From NCBI GenBank assembly GCA_015680685.1, contig MNCI01004895.1, forward strand, positions 154,099-218,098: a DNA stretch of 64,000 nucleotides. The letters are read 5' to 3'. This DNA comes from Gnetum montanum (taxonomy: Eukaryota > Streptophyta > Gnetopsida > Gnetales > Gnetaceae). Positions 1-11,466 of this stretch are shown here, in pieces. The notes beneath the pieces were generated by a model. The model did not search any database, had not been told where the DNA came from, and was given only the letters and a program-made list of their open reading frames with translations. Both the position numbers and the translations under genes were made by a program. Position 1 is the stretch's first letter. Every line of letters starts with the position of its first letter.

Positions 1-3000
1 TCTATGTGAACTGTGCCCTTCACCACGACTTGTAGCCCATTGAATGACCTCAGGCATGACATCATTGTGGGTTTGATCTGGTTGACCAAGCCCAACTTGT
101 CCACAATAGAGAAGGGGATGATGTTCGTGGCAGCCCCATCATCAACGTGTACCCTTTAGATTTGGTGTTGGCCAATCCAAATTGTGATAAAAAGGGTTGT
201 TGTAGTCACCTGACCTCTTTCAGGATCTTCCCTAATGGCATCATTGCAGAAAGTTAGTTGAGGTGATTCTAGCTCTACAAGTCCGGAGGGGAGCATGACC
301 GAGTAGATCACTTCCTCCTTCGCTAGCATGTCTTCATTGACTAGAATTGCTATCAACATGCGGATCAGAGCCTCATGGTGTGGGATGGATGTCATGATTA
401 GGTTGCACAAGCTCAATGTAGTATTTTTTTTTAGAGCTTATTTGAACTAAGTGAGGACATCTAAGAAGTCTTGACTGCCCCCTTGTTTGATGCTTTCTTC
501 TTCTATTTGTCCTAGAAGATGAATTTCCCAAGGAGGGGTGACTTCGGATCTAGATTCAAATCCTTTTTGGCAGGGTGACGCAAACTATGTGGTCATGGAA
601 ATGTTCATCTTTGGTGATGAAGGCACAGATGCAGGGGGCAAAGATTTAGGCTTGGGAATACCTTGGGTAGTACTTCTCTTCGATGTCTCACCTATGAAAT
701 GAACTTCTCACCTTTTAGAATGAGAGGACTATTTAGCTGTCTTGTGTGGGATGGGGGCTATTGAAGGAGTTGGCCCCCTGATGATAAATGGAGCTAAAGT
801 AATTAACAAGTGGGGTAGTGTGGTTTTTCTAATAGGTAACGCAGAGATGGATGCCCGCAAAGGGACTCTTAGAACAAAAAGTTGTTGCAAGCTTCAGCTA
901 GTCATTGGTGGTGCTGGTGCATCATGTTGAGGCACACGGACCACGAATGGCTACTGAGGTGGCCTAGGATCACTGTCAATACTGATGGCATTGATGACAT
1001 AACTAGAATTGTTAGCATTGAGGGGATCTGTGTAGACATGCATAGATTGGTTTTCAAGGCATACTAGGTTGCTTTCGCCCAACACCAGTTTTCCTTCATC
1101 GATCAATCTCTACATGTCATCCTACAATGCTAGATAGTAATCTGTGTTGTGACCACACTGTTGGTGATCATCACAAAACTGATCTAGCCTGAAGCCTTTA
1201 GGAATTGGAGGCTCATTGGAGGCTCGTTGATGTCTCCTGATTCCTTCTTCTGACATCTTCTTGTGTTGGATGTGCTACTTCAGAAGTTCTGAAGGCTTCA
1301 AAGACAGTGGGGTGTACCTTGAGCAATCTTTACACTTGAAGTTTAGTTTGGGTTGCGTAGATGTCTCACGTGCAGGTATGGCAGGTTGCAGTGCATGGCC
1401 CTACTTGGGCATGGGGTTAGTTGTGGGTGCAGCCAGCTTCTCAACATTCTTGTTACCATTGTTACTAGGTTTTGGCTTGGCCTCGATTGCCATAGTAGCC
1501 ATCATGGTTGTTGAGGCCTTGCCCTTGTCCTTCTTTGTGAAGGTGTTTTTATAGGCAATGTAGACTGGGTCTTTGCTTGCCTCGGCCATGTTCTGTATAC
1601 TCTTCATCTAAGCAAAGGCTTTTCTAAGAGTTTGAGGGGTGAGATAGTACAGTTTATACTTGATGAAGTCATTCACTATGCCTTAAAGATGGCTAGCAAG
1701 TGGGCCTCTGCGATGGGCTTGCAGATTTCATTAAGGGCTGCACTCCAACACTGAATGAACTTTTGGATTGGCTCTAGAGGGTCTTGCTTCACGCTTATCA
1801 ACTGATCCAGTGTGGTTTTTGGCTTCAAGTTGTACTTGAAGCGTGTCACGAACTGGGTCAGAAGCTCTTCCAAAGTTGAAATACATGAGCATGGTAGCGC
1901 ATGGTATCAATCCAGGGCTTTCGTGGCTAGGAACATAGCAAAGACACGAATAATCATGTGTGGCCATTGTTGCAACAAAAGGGATTCAGACCTAAAGATA
2001 ACAAGATGTGCATTGGGATCTCCCTCCCCATTATACTTCATGAATTATGGAAGGGACATCCCTAGGGGTAATGTTAGAGTAGGGATTGTAGAGTTGATGG
2101 GGCCATCCTGGTAAAAGTCCATGACTTGTACTGTATCAAACCCAGTAGCTTTAACGCATTTTATTTTCTCAATGAGGATTTGGATGAGTTGGAATACTTG
2201 GTCCAGACATTGTGACGTTGTGGATGTTTGAGGAACTACAGAGGTAGCACCCACCTCTGGCATGGTAGGGGTGGCGACGTGAGCCATCGACAGTATCATT
2301 GGAATAACCCCCATGGATGGTGCTACTTGCATTGTCCACTACCCAGCAAGTTGTGTTGGTGGAGTAGTGAGAGCAAGTTGGACTACCGAATAGACCACTT
2401 GTGTCGTCAGTGACATAGACCATAGCCCTGTGTCAGGTTGTATTATTTGTAGGGTTTGGTAGGTCTGAGGGTGAACATAATGAGACATCTACAATTGTTG
2501 TGGGATAGGCAAAGAAGCGAATGGGTTCCACCATGTGGATGGGCCTGGGCGGATGGAACAGATGTGAACATAGGAATGGAAACAGAAGTTGTGTACGACT
2601 GTGATGTAGGCATGATATGAACATGTGGTAGGGTAGCCATGATTGGTGTATGATGTGCTATGGGAATGGACTGACGAATGGTTTGCGATGGAATAGTTGC
2701 TGCAAACAAAATAGGTGAAACATGCAAGAAAGGACGTTGAAACGTCATAGGGTTGACGTGGCTACCCATGGTAGTTGTAATCACGGGTTGTGGAGGCATA
2801 GGCATGATCACAAAGGAAGCAATGACAGACAACGAATTGGCCCAAAAGGACTGGGTAGAAGTGACCGTGACGGGGTTGGCCTGACCTCCCCAGTTGAACT
2901 AAGAATCAAGTTCCTCTTATCCATCCTGGAAGATGTCCTCATGGTTGGACGTTATGTCCTATTACTCCCTAAGCCTAGACAACTAGATTAGCTGGTCTAG

Positions 3001-3321
3001 AAGCCATTGATTTATCTGTGTCAAAAATATGGAAGCATCGGGAGTGAGAACAAATTCCTTCCTATTGCAGCAAGTGAACTCAAAGCTACGTTTGTCTTCG
3101 AGTTCATGTACATCCAAGGGTAGATTTTCCTACACCTTTGCATAGAGGAAGTTATATCATTCATGTTACTAGGCCAAGCCCTCATCACCTTGATTTTGAA
3201 TCCTGAGTGATCAACGTGTTTCCAGCATTAGGTTGAGCAATTGTTCGGCATTTGTGATGCCTTGAACTAGGATGGGAACTTCAACATTGAAGGTATTAGT
3301 AACAATGCTAGAAAAATCCAT
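1..3321 (-). pseudogene. gag and start of protease of element D (decayed)
   Basis: The reading frame probably begins at the minus-strand ATG at 3321-3319 (MDFSSIVTN...). A gag core near 2120-1680 has the pattern LLTQFVTRFKYNLKP and PLEPIQKFIQCWSAALNE, closely matched by element C (18801-19031). Near 1200-1130 is a degenerate Tat-type knuckle (CxxHxxxGHxxxxYxxLQDD) whose last Cys is replaced. The window edge cuts the protease, which shows VDDGAATN near 135-155 as its active-site region. The first part of gag is rich in Pro, His, Ser and Thr. Several in-frame stops and frameshifts make it non-functional. Small open stretches on either strand in this block are fragments or shadows of it. Confidence 0.72.
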
Positions 3322-3423
3322 TGTTAAGCTAAAAAATTTTGCAAATAGGTAAAAAGCAAAGAGATTGGAAAGCTAAACAGCCTCATGAATGAGAAGAGCA
3401 AGAAATTGGAAAGCGATCAAAAA

Positions 3424-3751
3424 GGCTTTATGTCTCACAGGGTTCTTGAGGAACCATCGAAGCGACCGTTCTGTACCACACGATGCGTAAAACACTGCAG
3501 AAGGGTGTCACATTTACGCTAGTTCACAATAGGGTACAAACCACATGCAAGACTACCATAAGACAGGCAAGTCAACTGGTGATCGAAGGCTTTATGTTCT
3601 ATAGGATTCCCGAGGAACCGTTGAGCTGACTGATCTACACTGCACTACACATAAACAACCACAGATGGGTGTTAAGTTTACACTAATGCGTATCAGGGTG
3701 TAGAAGGCTTACAAGACTATAGTGACATGTGGAAAGGGCACTAAAAGGACC
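3424..3751 (-). repeat. Two 164-bp tandem repeats in the leader of element D
   Basis: Copy 1 is 3424-3587 and copy 2 is 3588-3751. Both open with GGCTTTATGT and share GAGGAACC near base 25, a TTTACRCTA block near base 110 and CAAGACTA near base 140. Copies differ at many sites, mostly transitions. They fill nearly all the space between the primer-binding site and the gag start, where the packaging signal of an LTR element would lie. Confidence 0.8.
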
Positions 3752-3765
3752 TCCTTCTAGCACTA
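3751..3765 (-). other. Primer-binding site of element D
   Basis: On the minus strand it reads TAGTGCTAGAAGGAG. Element C has TGGTGCTAGAAGGAG at the matching place beside its LTR. It starts with a decayed TGG, as expected for pairing with the CCA end of a tRNA. From memory, similar sites occur in Tat-lineage elements. I have not assigned the tRNA. Confidence 0.6.
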
Positions 3766-4579
3766 GAAAACTGTAGTGACCAAAAATGTCGGTGGCTAGA
3801 AAATGTCAACAGATCATCGGTCGTGGCAGTCTTAACCCTGTATCCGCAGGAGGGCTATGCTAGATGGAATAGATACGAGGTGCCCTAAATGGTTTGGTTG
3901 ATCAAACAGGGACTTATTTAGTGTTAATATAACCTTTTGCAATGTTTGATTTGAAAACGAGACTAATAGCGTGAAGTAATGCTTAAACGTAAAAGAGACA
4001 AAAAATAGTGTAGAATGCAATAATAAATAAGAGACAAAGTGAAATGCGGTTAGAAAAATGCACCACTTTGAAGCTACGACCTCACTCTGTCAAAATGGGT
4101 ACAGTCGGTTACACAGTGCTGAGAAATGTAGAGATCTCGAGAGTAACCAAGACGTGTAGAGCAAGACGACTATGTGCTTGAACGTAGACCCAGGCATTAA
4201 CAATGCAATGTACTACCAAGGTGGTAGAAAAGGGAAAAACGAAATGCCAACAGAGAGTGATAACTATTTGCAATGTCAAACAGAAAGCTTACAATGCTTG
4301 AGGTTACAGTGCTAGCTCTTTTTTTTTCTTATGAGCCAAAAAAATTGTTAGCCGATCCAATTGCCAAGAGAAAACTAGACCAAACTACCAAAATAGGAAG
4401 CTGGAAAGCCAAATTCCAAAAAAAAAGTTCAAAAGCCAGCCAGAAGTCCAAAAGTAAAAAGTCCTTTAAACATTGCTCATTGGGGTATTTATAGGACCAA
4501 GGGCATACAAAAGGGATGGTTTGGACCCCACGTGCATTGGGCCCACACTTACTTGTCAATGCTACATGTGCATGCATGA

Positions 4580-4662
4580 CCATTGTAATTATAAGCCTAC
4601 CATGCCATAATTGTGAGCTTACGACACCATAATTGTGAGCCTACCATGCCATAATTGCACTG
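4580..4662. repeat. 22-25 bp tandem repeat in the LTR of D
   Basis: Units begin at 4580, 4605, 4627 and 4649, built on CCATAATTGTGAGCCTACCATG. The last unit is partial. Spacing is 25, 22 and 22 bases. Confidence 0.75.
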
Positions 4663-4817
4663 TCAGTGTCTAGAGATGTGTGCCAACAGTGCAATTAGGT
4701 GAAGTGTATTGATGTCGCATAACCACTTGTCATGATTTGTTGTGCTTTTTAGCTTAGCATGTTCAGTGTAGCATACCATCTTATCACGTGTTTCGCTACA
4801 CTTGTGTTGCATATTTT

Positions 4818-5205
4818 CTACGCTATGCTATGCTATGTAGCATAGCGTAGCGGCTGGCCTTAGTCACAAAAAAATTTTCCAATCTACAAACTTTGCCTTC
4901 TGCATTGTGAAACTTGCAAACTTGCTGATCCTAGCCTTTGAGTTTCCTTTTGTCACTTCTGCAGAATTGCTACACCTCGTTGTGCCATGTAGCTCAGCAT
5001 AGCATAGCAGCAAACTTGGCCCATTTTTTGCCAAGTCCACTGCTTTCTAACAGAAGGAGACATTGTCAAAGGACTTGAAGTCGGGCGAGGGGACCGACCG
5101 TTTAGCTTTTGCTATGCTATGCTATGCTGCATAGTGTAGCGTAGCAAATCACTTCCAAAAACATCTTCTAAAGCCTACTATGTTGCGTAGCGTAGCATAG
5201 CGTAG
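4818..5205. repeat. Palindrome cluster built from CTATGC / GCATAG units
   Basis: A perfect 12-bp inverted repeat, CTACGCTATGCT with AGCATAGCGTAG, lies at 4818-4829 and 4839-4850 (9-base loop). A longer hairpin has 18-base arms at 5110-5127 and 5129-5146 with three transition mismatches and a one-base loop. Related runs lie near 4990-5010 and at 5175-5205. All are inside the LTR of D. Confidence 0.85.
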
Positions 5206-5639
5206 AGAAACTCCTTGACATAGAAAGCTTGCTAAAACATTTTACGCATTCTAAGCACTGCCAACAATTCCATGTGTCACTCCTAAGTGCATGGTTGGCT
5301 AGGTGAACTGCTCAAGTAGGCAAGCTAGAGAATCTTTTTAGCCTATTGACACCTAGGGCAGAAAACTTGCCAAATTGGATAGTCTGAAAATCAGACCATC
5401 CATCTCCTGAAGAACTATCATGACGCTACACGAATTGCAAAGGCCTCACGAAGCAAGCATGCCTTTGGATTTTTGGGTGTTTCACATAGGCACTTATTAT
5501 TTAATTTTTTGGTTCCATGTACATATTTGGTTTAGTTTCACTATCTATAATTAGCCATTGGGTGCCTTGTTGTTGGGTGGCTACCACATATAAGCATTTT
5601 TGCATACACATTTCTTCAACACATTTGTTGCATGTTGTA

Positions 5640-6190
5640 TTCTCTTCCTATTTGATTGTCCATATCTTTTGCATACAACTATCACTATAATCATTATATG
5701 TGATACATGGAAATCTATGTTGCTGAATAATCCTAGCTTCATGTTCCTTGGAAATTTCCAAGGAGAATTCTCTAATACCAAGCTTAGCATATACTATGCT
5801 AAGTGAAGTTATTCCCATTATGATTTGGAACTCTCCCTTGTTTGTACCTACATGCATGACCAAAAAATTAGTAGGATAAGACCAACCACTTATGATAGTG
5901 ATCACATCATCCACTTTCCCTGGTGAAACTTTGATGGACTAGTCTATAAGCTCTAACCAAATGTTTTATTCTTTATCAGTGGTAGATTCCAAGCTTCATA
6001 CATATCTTGTGATATTAGGTTCATCCTTGACCCAAAATCGAGTGGAGCCTTACATAGTTATTATCCTATAACTTGAAGGTATACCAAGGAACTTCCTGAA
6101 TCTATTTATTTTTTAGGAAGTTCTCTAACCTTGATCCAGTGAATAATGGTTTGCATTAGCATGATTGTTATCACATTTTTATTGAAAGAT
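5640..6190 (-). pseudogene. Retroviral-type aspartic protease of element F (decayed)
   Basis: The minus-strand frame contains APLDFGSRMNLIS near 6040 (active-site D-F-G-S) and then ISGWSYPTNFLVMHV (5880-5830), almost the same as GWSYPTNFLVIHV in element B. The C-terminal part (EFSLEISKEHEARII) corresponds to LSLEISKKNDFIKI in element E. Stops and a frameshift separate these blocks. Confidence 0.65.
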
Positions 6191-6399
6191 GGTGGAAGCT
6201 TGTTCTTTCTAAGAGTATTAGACATGGATGAAGTGGAAGTAGATGTGTTCCCCATCTGTTGAACCTTCTTTGGACTCATTTAGAAGAACAGTTATTTCTT
6301 GAATTGTGGTTCCTAAATGATTGCCTCCTCTTGCATGTTCATCATCCTAGTTGTGTTTTTCTATTATGCTTGTGATAGTAGTTCCCCTTATATTACAAG

Positions 6400-8651
6400 T
6401 GGTGGCACAGGTGGTAAAGGATTAAGAGTTTGATTTAATGAACCAGTTACTTGTGGATGCTTGTACTAATTATACTTCATCCTATAAGATGTTAGCTTGT
6501 GGTATTTAGGTGGATAAAGTTGGAACTGTTGCATTTTCTAGAGAAATCAAATGTTGGACATAGTATCCATAATGGTTAGGTTGCCAATATGAATACTGTT
6601 GTCATGGTGGTGGCATTTCCCATGATTGTGGTTGTTGCCACTACTAATGATACTACTCCTATGGTTGTAGATAGGCTCCAATAGGGTAGTAAGATGGTTG
6701 GAAGGTTTGATGATAGTTACCTTGAGGATAAGATAACTATTTGGGCATTTTATTCTTGATGAATCTTGGGTTTAGTGCATATGCCCCCCTTTCTTGCAAA
6801 TGTTCCATGATAAGGTAGCACTCTTTGGGATGGTCATATTAGCACATAGTACAACCTTCTTCATCATTTAAGCTTATACCTAAATAGTCTACCACTAAAG
6901 CTACCCTTTTTTCTTCATTTGAAATCTCATTTCTTCTTTTTCTCCTTACCTTTCTTGAAGGTCCACTCAATTCTTTCCTTCATGATTTTTAGAGATGTTG
7001 CAAACTTTTCATCTACCAAATCCCACATCTTTTCTACCTTATTTACTATATCTATCATGTATTTCTAAATAGGTAGTATCTTCTTTTGTATTACCTCATC
7101 CAAGGTTTCCTCCTCCTATTGACTACATAATTGTACATGTCTTTTCCTAATAGATGGGCATCTAGTATACACCTTAGTTGATTTTATCATTTTTAGTTAT
7201 CCCTCTTCCTTTGCCACTTGAAGGATGAGTCTTTGAATTTGATGGACAGCCATTTCAGATAATCTATCTTAACCATAAATCTTGAGGATTTTCTTGGTTT
7301 TGTTGTATAGCCCATCACCAATGTGCCTAAGTTGCTCCCTTCAGAAAAATCTATGGCCTAGGCACTTATGTAGAAGAAAATATTATCTACCCATCATTGC
7401 ATCAAGGGATTCATGGGTCACTTGCTTCAAGCCCTGGATTTATTTCCTAAGATTCGACACCTAGGAGTAGGTTCGATACTTTTCATTAAAAAGCTTAACC
7501 ATGGCACTTGATCTCCTAATTGATTCTAATTTCAATGATATATACCAACTTTTAGCCTCTTTGATGAGTGTCCGAGGAAGCAACTTGAGGTTTTTCCAAT
7601 CACTTTCTATTTTCTATGGGATACATAAATCATGGAATTCTTGAAGGTAATGTTGTGGATTTGCATTGTATCCACCCTCAAATTTGGACATGTTCACGTC
7701 TAGCTAGCTTAATATGATTGTCCCTTACATGTTTGGTTGGGATATAAATAGCTTCTTATATATTTAACATGCTTCAAATTACCAATAGGAGCTCTTCACA
7801 TTCATAGGTTTTTTATGCTCTCTTATAGTGTGCCCCCTTTGATACTCATAGCTTTTTCCTTCTACATGTCTATCCCTACTTCTTCTTATCTCATGCTCTT
7901 CATCTTCCTCATCAAAATGTCTTGGGTGATAGTCATGTTAGTCATGAGTCATGTGTCTCTCCCTATCATCATCTCTATACCTATGTTTCCTTAGATCAAA
8001 ATCCATTGAGGATTGTAAGGATGAAGACGAAGTCGTAGGAGAATGATGTCAACTAGTTCTACTTCTATGACTCTAATATTCTTCCTTTTGAGATTTAGTA
8101 GAAGCTCTTGGCCTTGAGTCCTACTTGTACATAGAGTCTATTGCTTCTCTTCTAAGTGTCTTTTCTAAGGTTGAATTCATTTGCACTCTAATAGGTTCTT
8201 CCAGATGAATAATAGGAGTTTGAGAATGGAATTCATGATCCTGATGTAGTTTCTTTACTACAAATGCATCTCCATCAAGTTCTTCTAGGAAAACAAGAGA
8301 GTTGATCTACTTTCCTTTATTATGAACATGTTTGATCTCCATGGTAGCATTTCTCTACACTTGTAACTCTATGGGTTGGTAAGATCTTGTCATGTGTTTG
8401 ATCACACGATACCCTTCTTGCACATGACTCAAACTAATTCCTCTTAAGGCTATTTGAAGCATTGTAGCTACTGAATGTTTCGAAGGCAAAATGATTTTCT
8501 CATGTAGATCTCTCCATCTTAACTACTCATCTTGGGGAAAGATAAAGGTGAAATCAAGGTAGTAGGGATCAATGTGGGCATATGAGATTCTTATTTGCAT
8601 TGGCATACTCCAATCTTCATTGTCATTGTTTTTGTCATTGCCCATGTTCAT
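6400..8651 (-). pseudogene. gag of element F (decayed)
   Basis: The minus-strand ATG at 8651-8649 opens a frame with ISYAHIDPYYLDFTFIFPQD, equivalent to VVYAHPNKYIPNFTFILHQD at the start of gag in element B. The frame soon meets a TAG where B has His-Leu-Gln, and later parts are broken by many stops and frameshifts. Ser-rich and Asp/His/Arg-rich low-complexity DNA near 7850-8100 matches the Ser-rich linker in B and E gag. The left end is approximate. Confidence 0.62.
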
Positions 8652-8827
8652 CTCTTTGGTAGGTGATGATTGATCTTTAGTTGAAGCAATGTTGTAAGTA
8701 TGACACTTATTTAAGTGTGTATGTTTATTGGAATTATTTAGATATTAGGAAGATCAACATTTGGTTCTAGCTAAAATGAACTTTGTGGAATTAATTACTC
8801 AGAACACATTGACACATCCTTGGAAAT

Positions 8828-9726
8828 AGTGCCAATGAGTAACAACAGAAGAACATTATCAAGGAAAGCATTCAGAAACTTCAAGAATAGTTAGATTGTA
8901 TCAACCAGGAATGTGTCACTTGTCCCATGAAAATAAGACTTTATCAATGGAAGAAGTCTTTGCAATTAGACAAAAATCTATTATTGAGATCAATGCATGG
9001 CAAAATGAGGCCAAGAAGAATGAATGACTAAAAGAAAATTTTAGAGATCAGGTGGGCATGTACAAGTAGATTAATAAGATAGAAATCTAGACGGCCAAAG
9101 CCAAGATCAATTCCATCTCCATGTAGAATCTAGACAAGCAGCCAATCTTGGATAGTCTAGTTCATGTCCACCAAGTAGAAATCAAAAATAAAGAGTTGCA
9201 AATTAAAGATCTTATAGAATACATGGGGTTAGTAGATCTCCACTATGCTAACTTAGCCATGTTAATAGTAGGCAATCTCACAAATGAATTCGAGTAATAG
9301 ATAGTAGTAGTGTATACCCTATATGAGAAAGAATTTACTGACAGAAAAGATTCTTTGCAAAAACTACATGTGGAAAATTCTAAATTTGAAGTTGTGATAG
9401 CAAGCTACCAAGGCTAGAAAGATGTTGTAGCTAGCCTAGCTCACAAAATGTCTAATTATCAAGAACTAAGGAAAATAGCCAAGGCATTTGAAGAAGAACA
9501 TTGGCAGTTTGCTACTTATTATGTGAAGGTCAATCAAATGTTCCCACAACTACCATTCCCATGGAATGTATTGGCTCTATCACACATTTCTCAATAAGAA
9601 TGAATGGTACACAATCCTAGGATAGAAGAGGAAAAGCTTCAGGCATTGGTAAATAGATATCAATTCAAGAAGTTTGATGATAAGGGGAAGTAGTTAACTG
9701 AAGAGCCACCACCACTAGGCACATAA
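8828..9726 (+). pseudogene. C-terminal part of post-pol coiled-coil ORF, element G1
   Basis: Lys, Glu, Gln and Asn-rich frame with the pattern MEEVFAIRQKSIIEINAWQNE and later FRDQVGMYK and AKAKINSIS, parallel to IEEV...KSVIEITGWKNE in element B. Several TAG stops fall where related copies have Gln or Trp codons. It ends just before the untranslated run that leads to the LTR. Confidence 0.65.
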
Positions 9727-9926
9727 ACTAGATCAAACCACTTTAGTTTTTTGTTTTGTTTTATCATACACTTATGTCAATTTTGTAAAAACACCACTAC
9801 AACATTCAACATCATGTAAATAGTTTTTTAGTCATGTATAGTCAAATATACCTCCCAATTTTGTAAGGGACTCTATCCTCATCTTGTTTTAACTCAAGGA
9901 CAAGTTTCCAGATAGTCATGAGGGTA

Positions 9927-10725
9927 TGATAATGTCAAAGTTCATCTGAATACAACATCGTAGCAATGATGTCGTATCAATGATTTTGTTGATATAATTT
10001 CAAGATACATGATACATCATCATTAATATGATATCTTGAGATGTGTGCACCATTATAAATATGATAGTTAAGCATGCAATCTAACAACTTTCCATTCCAC
10101 TTATAATAGTACTCTTGCAGTTTGGTTTCTTAAACTTAGTCTTAGTGATAGAATAGTGAATAACCATAGTGTGATGTGTCATAGTTGAATGGTGTCTTTA
10201 TTCAAGCAAGTTGTACTTGGGCACAAGTTATGATGATGATAAAGATCGAGACTATTTCCCATTATTGCAGCATTCCCTTAGTTTCTTTTATTTACTTAGC
10301 ATAATTTTCATTGTTTTACTAGCTTAATGCTTTACTTTCTGAAGCACTTTATTTTTACTTGCACATTATTAAATCAAAATGAGTACGACTAATTTTGAGC
10401 ATTAAAGTGTAATTGTTTAGTAGTCTGAATAGTACTTTCACTTAACTTGCTCAATAGTGAACTCACTTGGCAACCCAATAATAGTTACATGAGCCCAAGG
10501 CATGTACAATGAATTAGGAATGAATACTCATTAGTATAGCCTAGAATAGATTTGCATTTCTATTATTACTTAGACTTAGCACTTAATTCCACTCACACCA
10601 TGTTCACACTTATGAGCATTATTGATCCTAGAACATCACTTAACATATGCCTCACTGCAAGCTAAACCATACACTTAGACTTCACTAACTTGAAGTGGGA
10701 AGACAACAATCATAAGCTTAACTCA
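9927..10725 (+). repeat. LTR of element G1
   Basis: Begins TGATAATGTCAAAG after a purine-rich run, matching G2's LTR at 45393. A TATA box (TATAAATA) lies at 10055-10062. Just upstream are inverted motifs (GATACATGATACATCATC). The end is not clear: homology with G2's LTR holds to GAAGTGGGAAGA near 10705, and the sequence then passes into DNA that leads to the G2 post-pol ORF. Confidence 0.7.
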
Positions 10726-10848
10726 ATTACAAGCATATGAACATTTTCCATCTATGGATTACATGAGCCCACAAGTATGGGAAGGATTATAAACCATTAA
10801 GCACCAATGTAAACAATTTGGTAATCCTAAACCCTTGATTGATTATAG

Positions 10849-11466
10849 ATGGCCCCAAAAAGGATACCCAAGGAGGACCCTCACAACTAGGAAGCAAAAG
10901 ACTAAGAGGTCAAGGGAGAGGCCACACTAGCCGAGTCTCTTAGTATCCATCAGCAAATGCCTATTACCGAACAATTTTCCTAAGTGGAGGCCATAACAAG
11001 GACAACACCTCATGCTATCACTTGAATGCCTCTAGGCCATCCAAGAAAAGTTAATCATGTACACAATCATTATGGAACTCAATTTTGGTCCTTTCATGGA
11101 GTTAGCACTAGAGGCCATTAGAACACAACTCCAATCATCTTCCCTATGGCCTACCTTGTCAACATGCAAGAAAAGATACTTATATAAGAAACTCTTCAAT
11201 TTTCACTAAATAAGCAAGTTGATGCCATAGTGAAGATAGAAGGAGTTTTGATGTCATATTCTGTAGAGGTAATAGCCAAAGCCCTCAATTTTCCAAATGA
11301 AAGGGACTAATGTAACCTAGGTATCCACAAGGTCTCATACCAATGTGAAGAGATTGTGGTTGCACGAAGCCTACAATAAAGAGTATAAAGAGTATAGTGA
11401 GCTGATTGTAGACAAAAAGATATATTTCAAGATTGGCACCTATCATCTATTCCCAACCAATAGGCT
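10849..11466 (+). pseudogene. N-terminal part of post-pol ORF, element G2
   Basis: ATG at 10849-10851 (MAPKRIPKEDPHN) follows GATTATAG directly. Elements A (25875) and B (39000) show the same MAPK-type start after a TAG. Downstream, YNKEYKEYSELI and IGTYHLFPTN correspond to VQHKEFGTL and VSYHLNPMVR of B. Stops and frameshifts are frequent. The frame is cut by the insertion of A and continues at 43079. Confidence 0.65.
11462..11466. repeat. Left target-site duplication of element A (AGGCT)
   Basis: Directly precedes TGATGAAG at the 5' LTR. It pairs with AAGCT at 43074-43078; the one difference is a transition. Confidence 0.75.

Larger units (their letters stand above)
1..5484 (-). mobile_element. 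Element D: Tat-like Ty3/gypsy retrotransposon, 5' part (truncated by window edge)
   Basis: Minus-strand LTR retrotransposon. Reading right to left it shows a 5' LTR (5484-3772), a primer-binding site (3765-3751), a leader made of two long tandem repeats, gag (from 3321) and the start of protease at the window edge. The outer LTR end reads TGAAACACCC on the minus strand, the same as element C, which places both in one family. gag has many stops, so the copy is dead. At 5484 it abuts the protease-to-RT stretch of element F, so D is probably nested in F. The rest of D and its 3' LTR lie outside the window, so the target-site duplication cannot be tested. Confidence 0.8.
3772..5484 (-). repeat. 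5' LTR of element D
   Basis: About 1.7 kb. The outer end (TGAAACACCC, minus strand) matches the outer end of element C's LTR at 22239. The inner end (3772 onward, TGTAGTGACC) aligns with 20551 onward in C, and both share an AACCCTG...GAGGGC stretch a little further in. The middle parts of the two LTRs differ. It holds a 22-bp tandem repeat (4580-4662) and a set of palindromes (4818-5205). Short open frames inside it have no supporting homology. Confidence 0.68.
5485..8750 (-). mobile_element. Element F: Athila-like Ty3/gypsy fragment (gag and protease), antisense
   Basis: Read from right to left, this is the 5' internal part of a family-1 element: gag from 8651, then protease near 6190-5640, then a stretch toward RT that stops at D's LTR (5484). 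It matches element B at 30765-33900 in order and motif. No LTR or primer-binding site is recognisable on its right side. By about 8828 the sequence has switched to plus-strand G1, so the 5' end of F is lost. The right boundary is approximate. Confidence 0.72.
8828..10725 (+). mobile_element. Element G1: 3' end of an Athila-like element (post-pol ORF plus LTR)
   Basis: Contains the last part of the coiled-coil post-pol ORF (8828-9726), an untranslated stretch with a short purine-rich run before the LTR, and an LTR starting at 9927. It matches the 44300-46160 interval (G2) almost base for base in layout. No 5' part of this copy is present. To the left is antisense element F, and to the right the sequence passes into the upstream flank of another copy's post-pol ORF (G2). 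Confidence 0.7.

Noticed and set aside
1261-1554. Plus-strand 97-codon frame with a hydrophobic C-terminus
   Set aside because: Antisense of gag of element D; the hydrophobic run mirrors Lys/Thr/Ala-rich gag coding.
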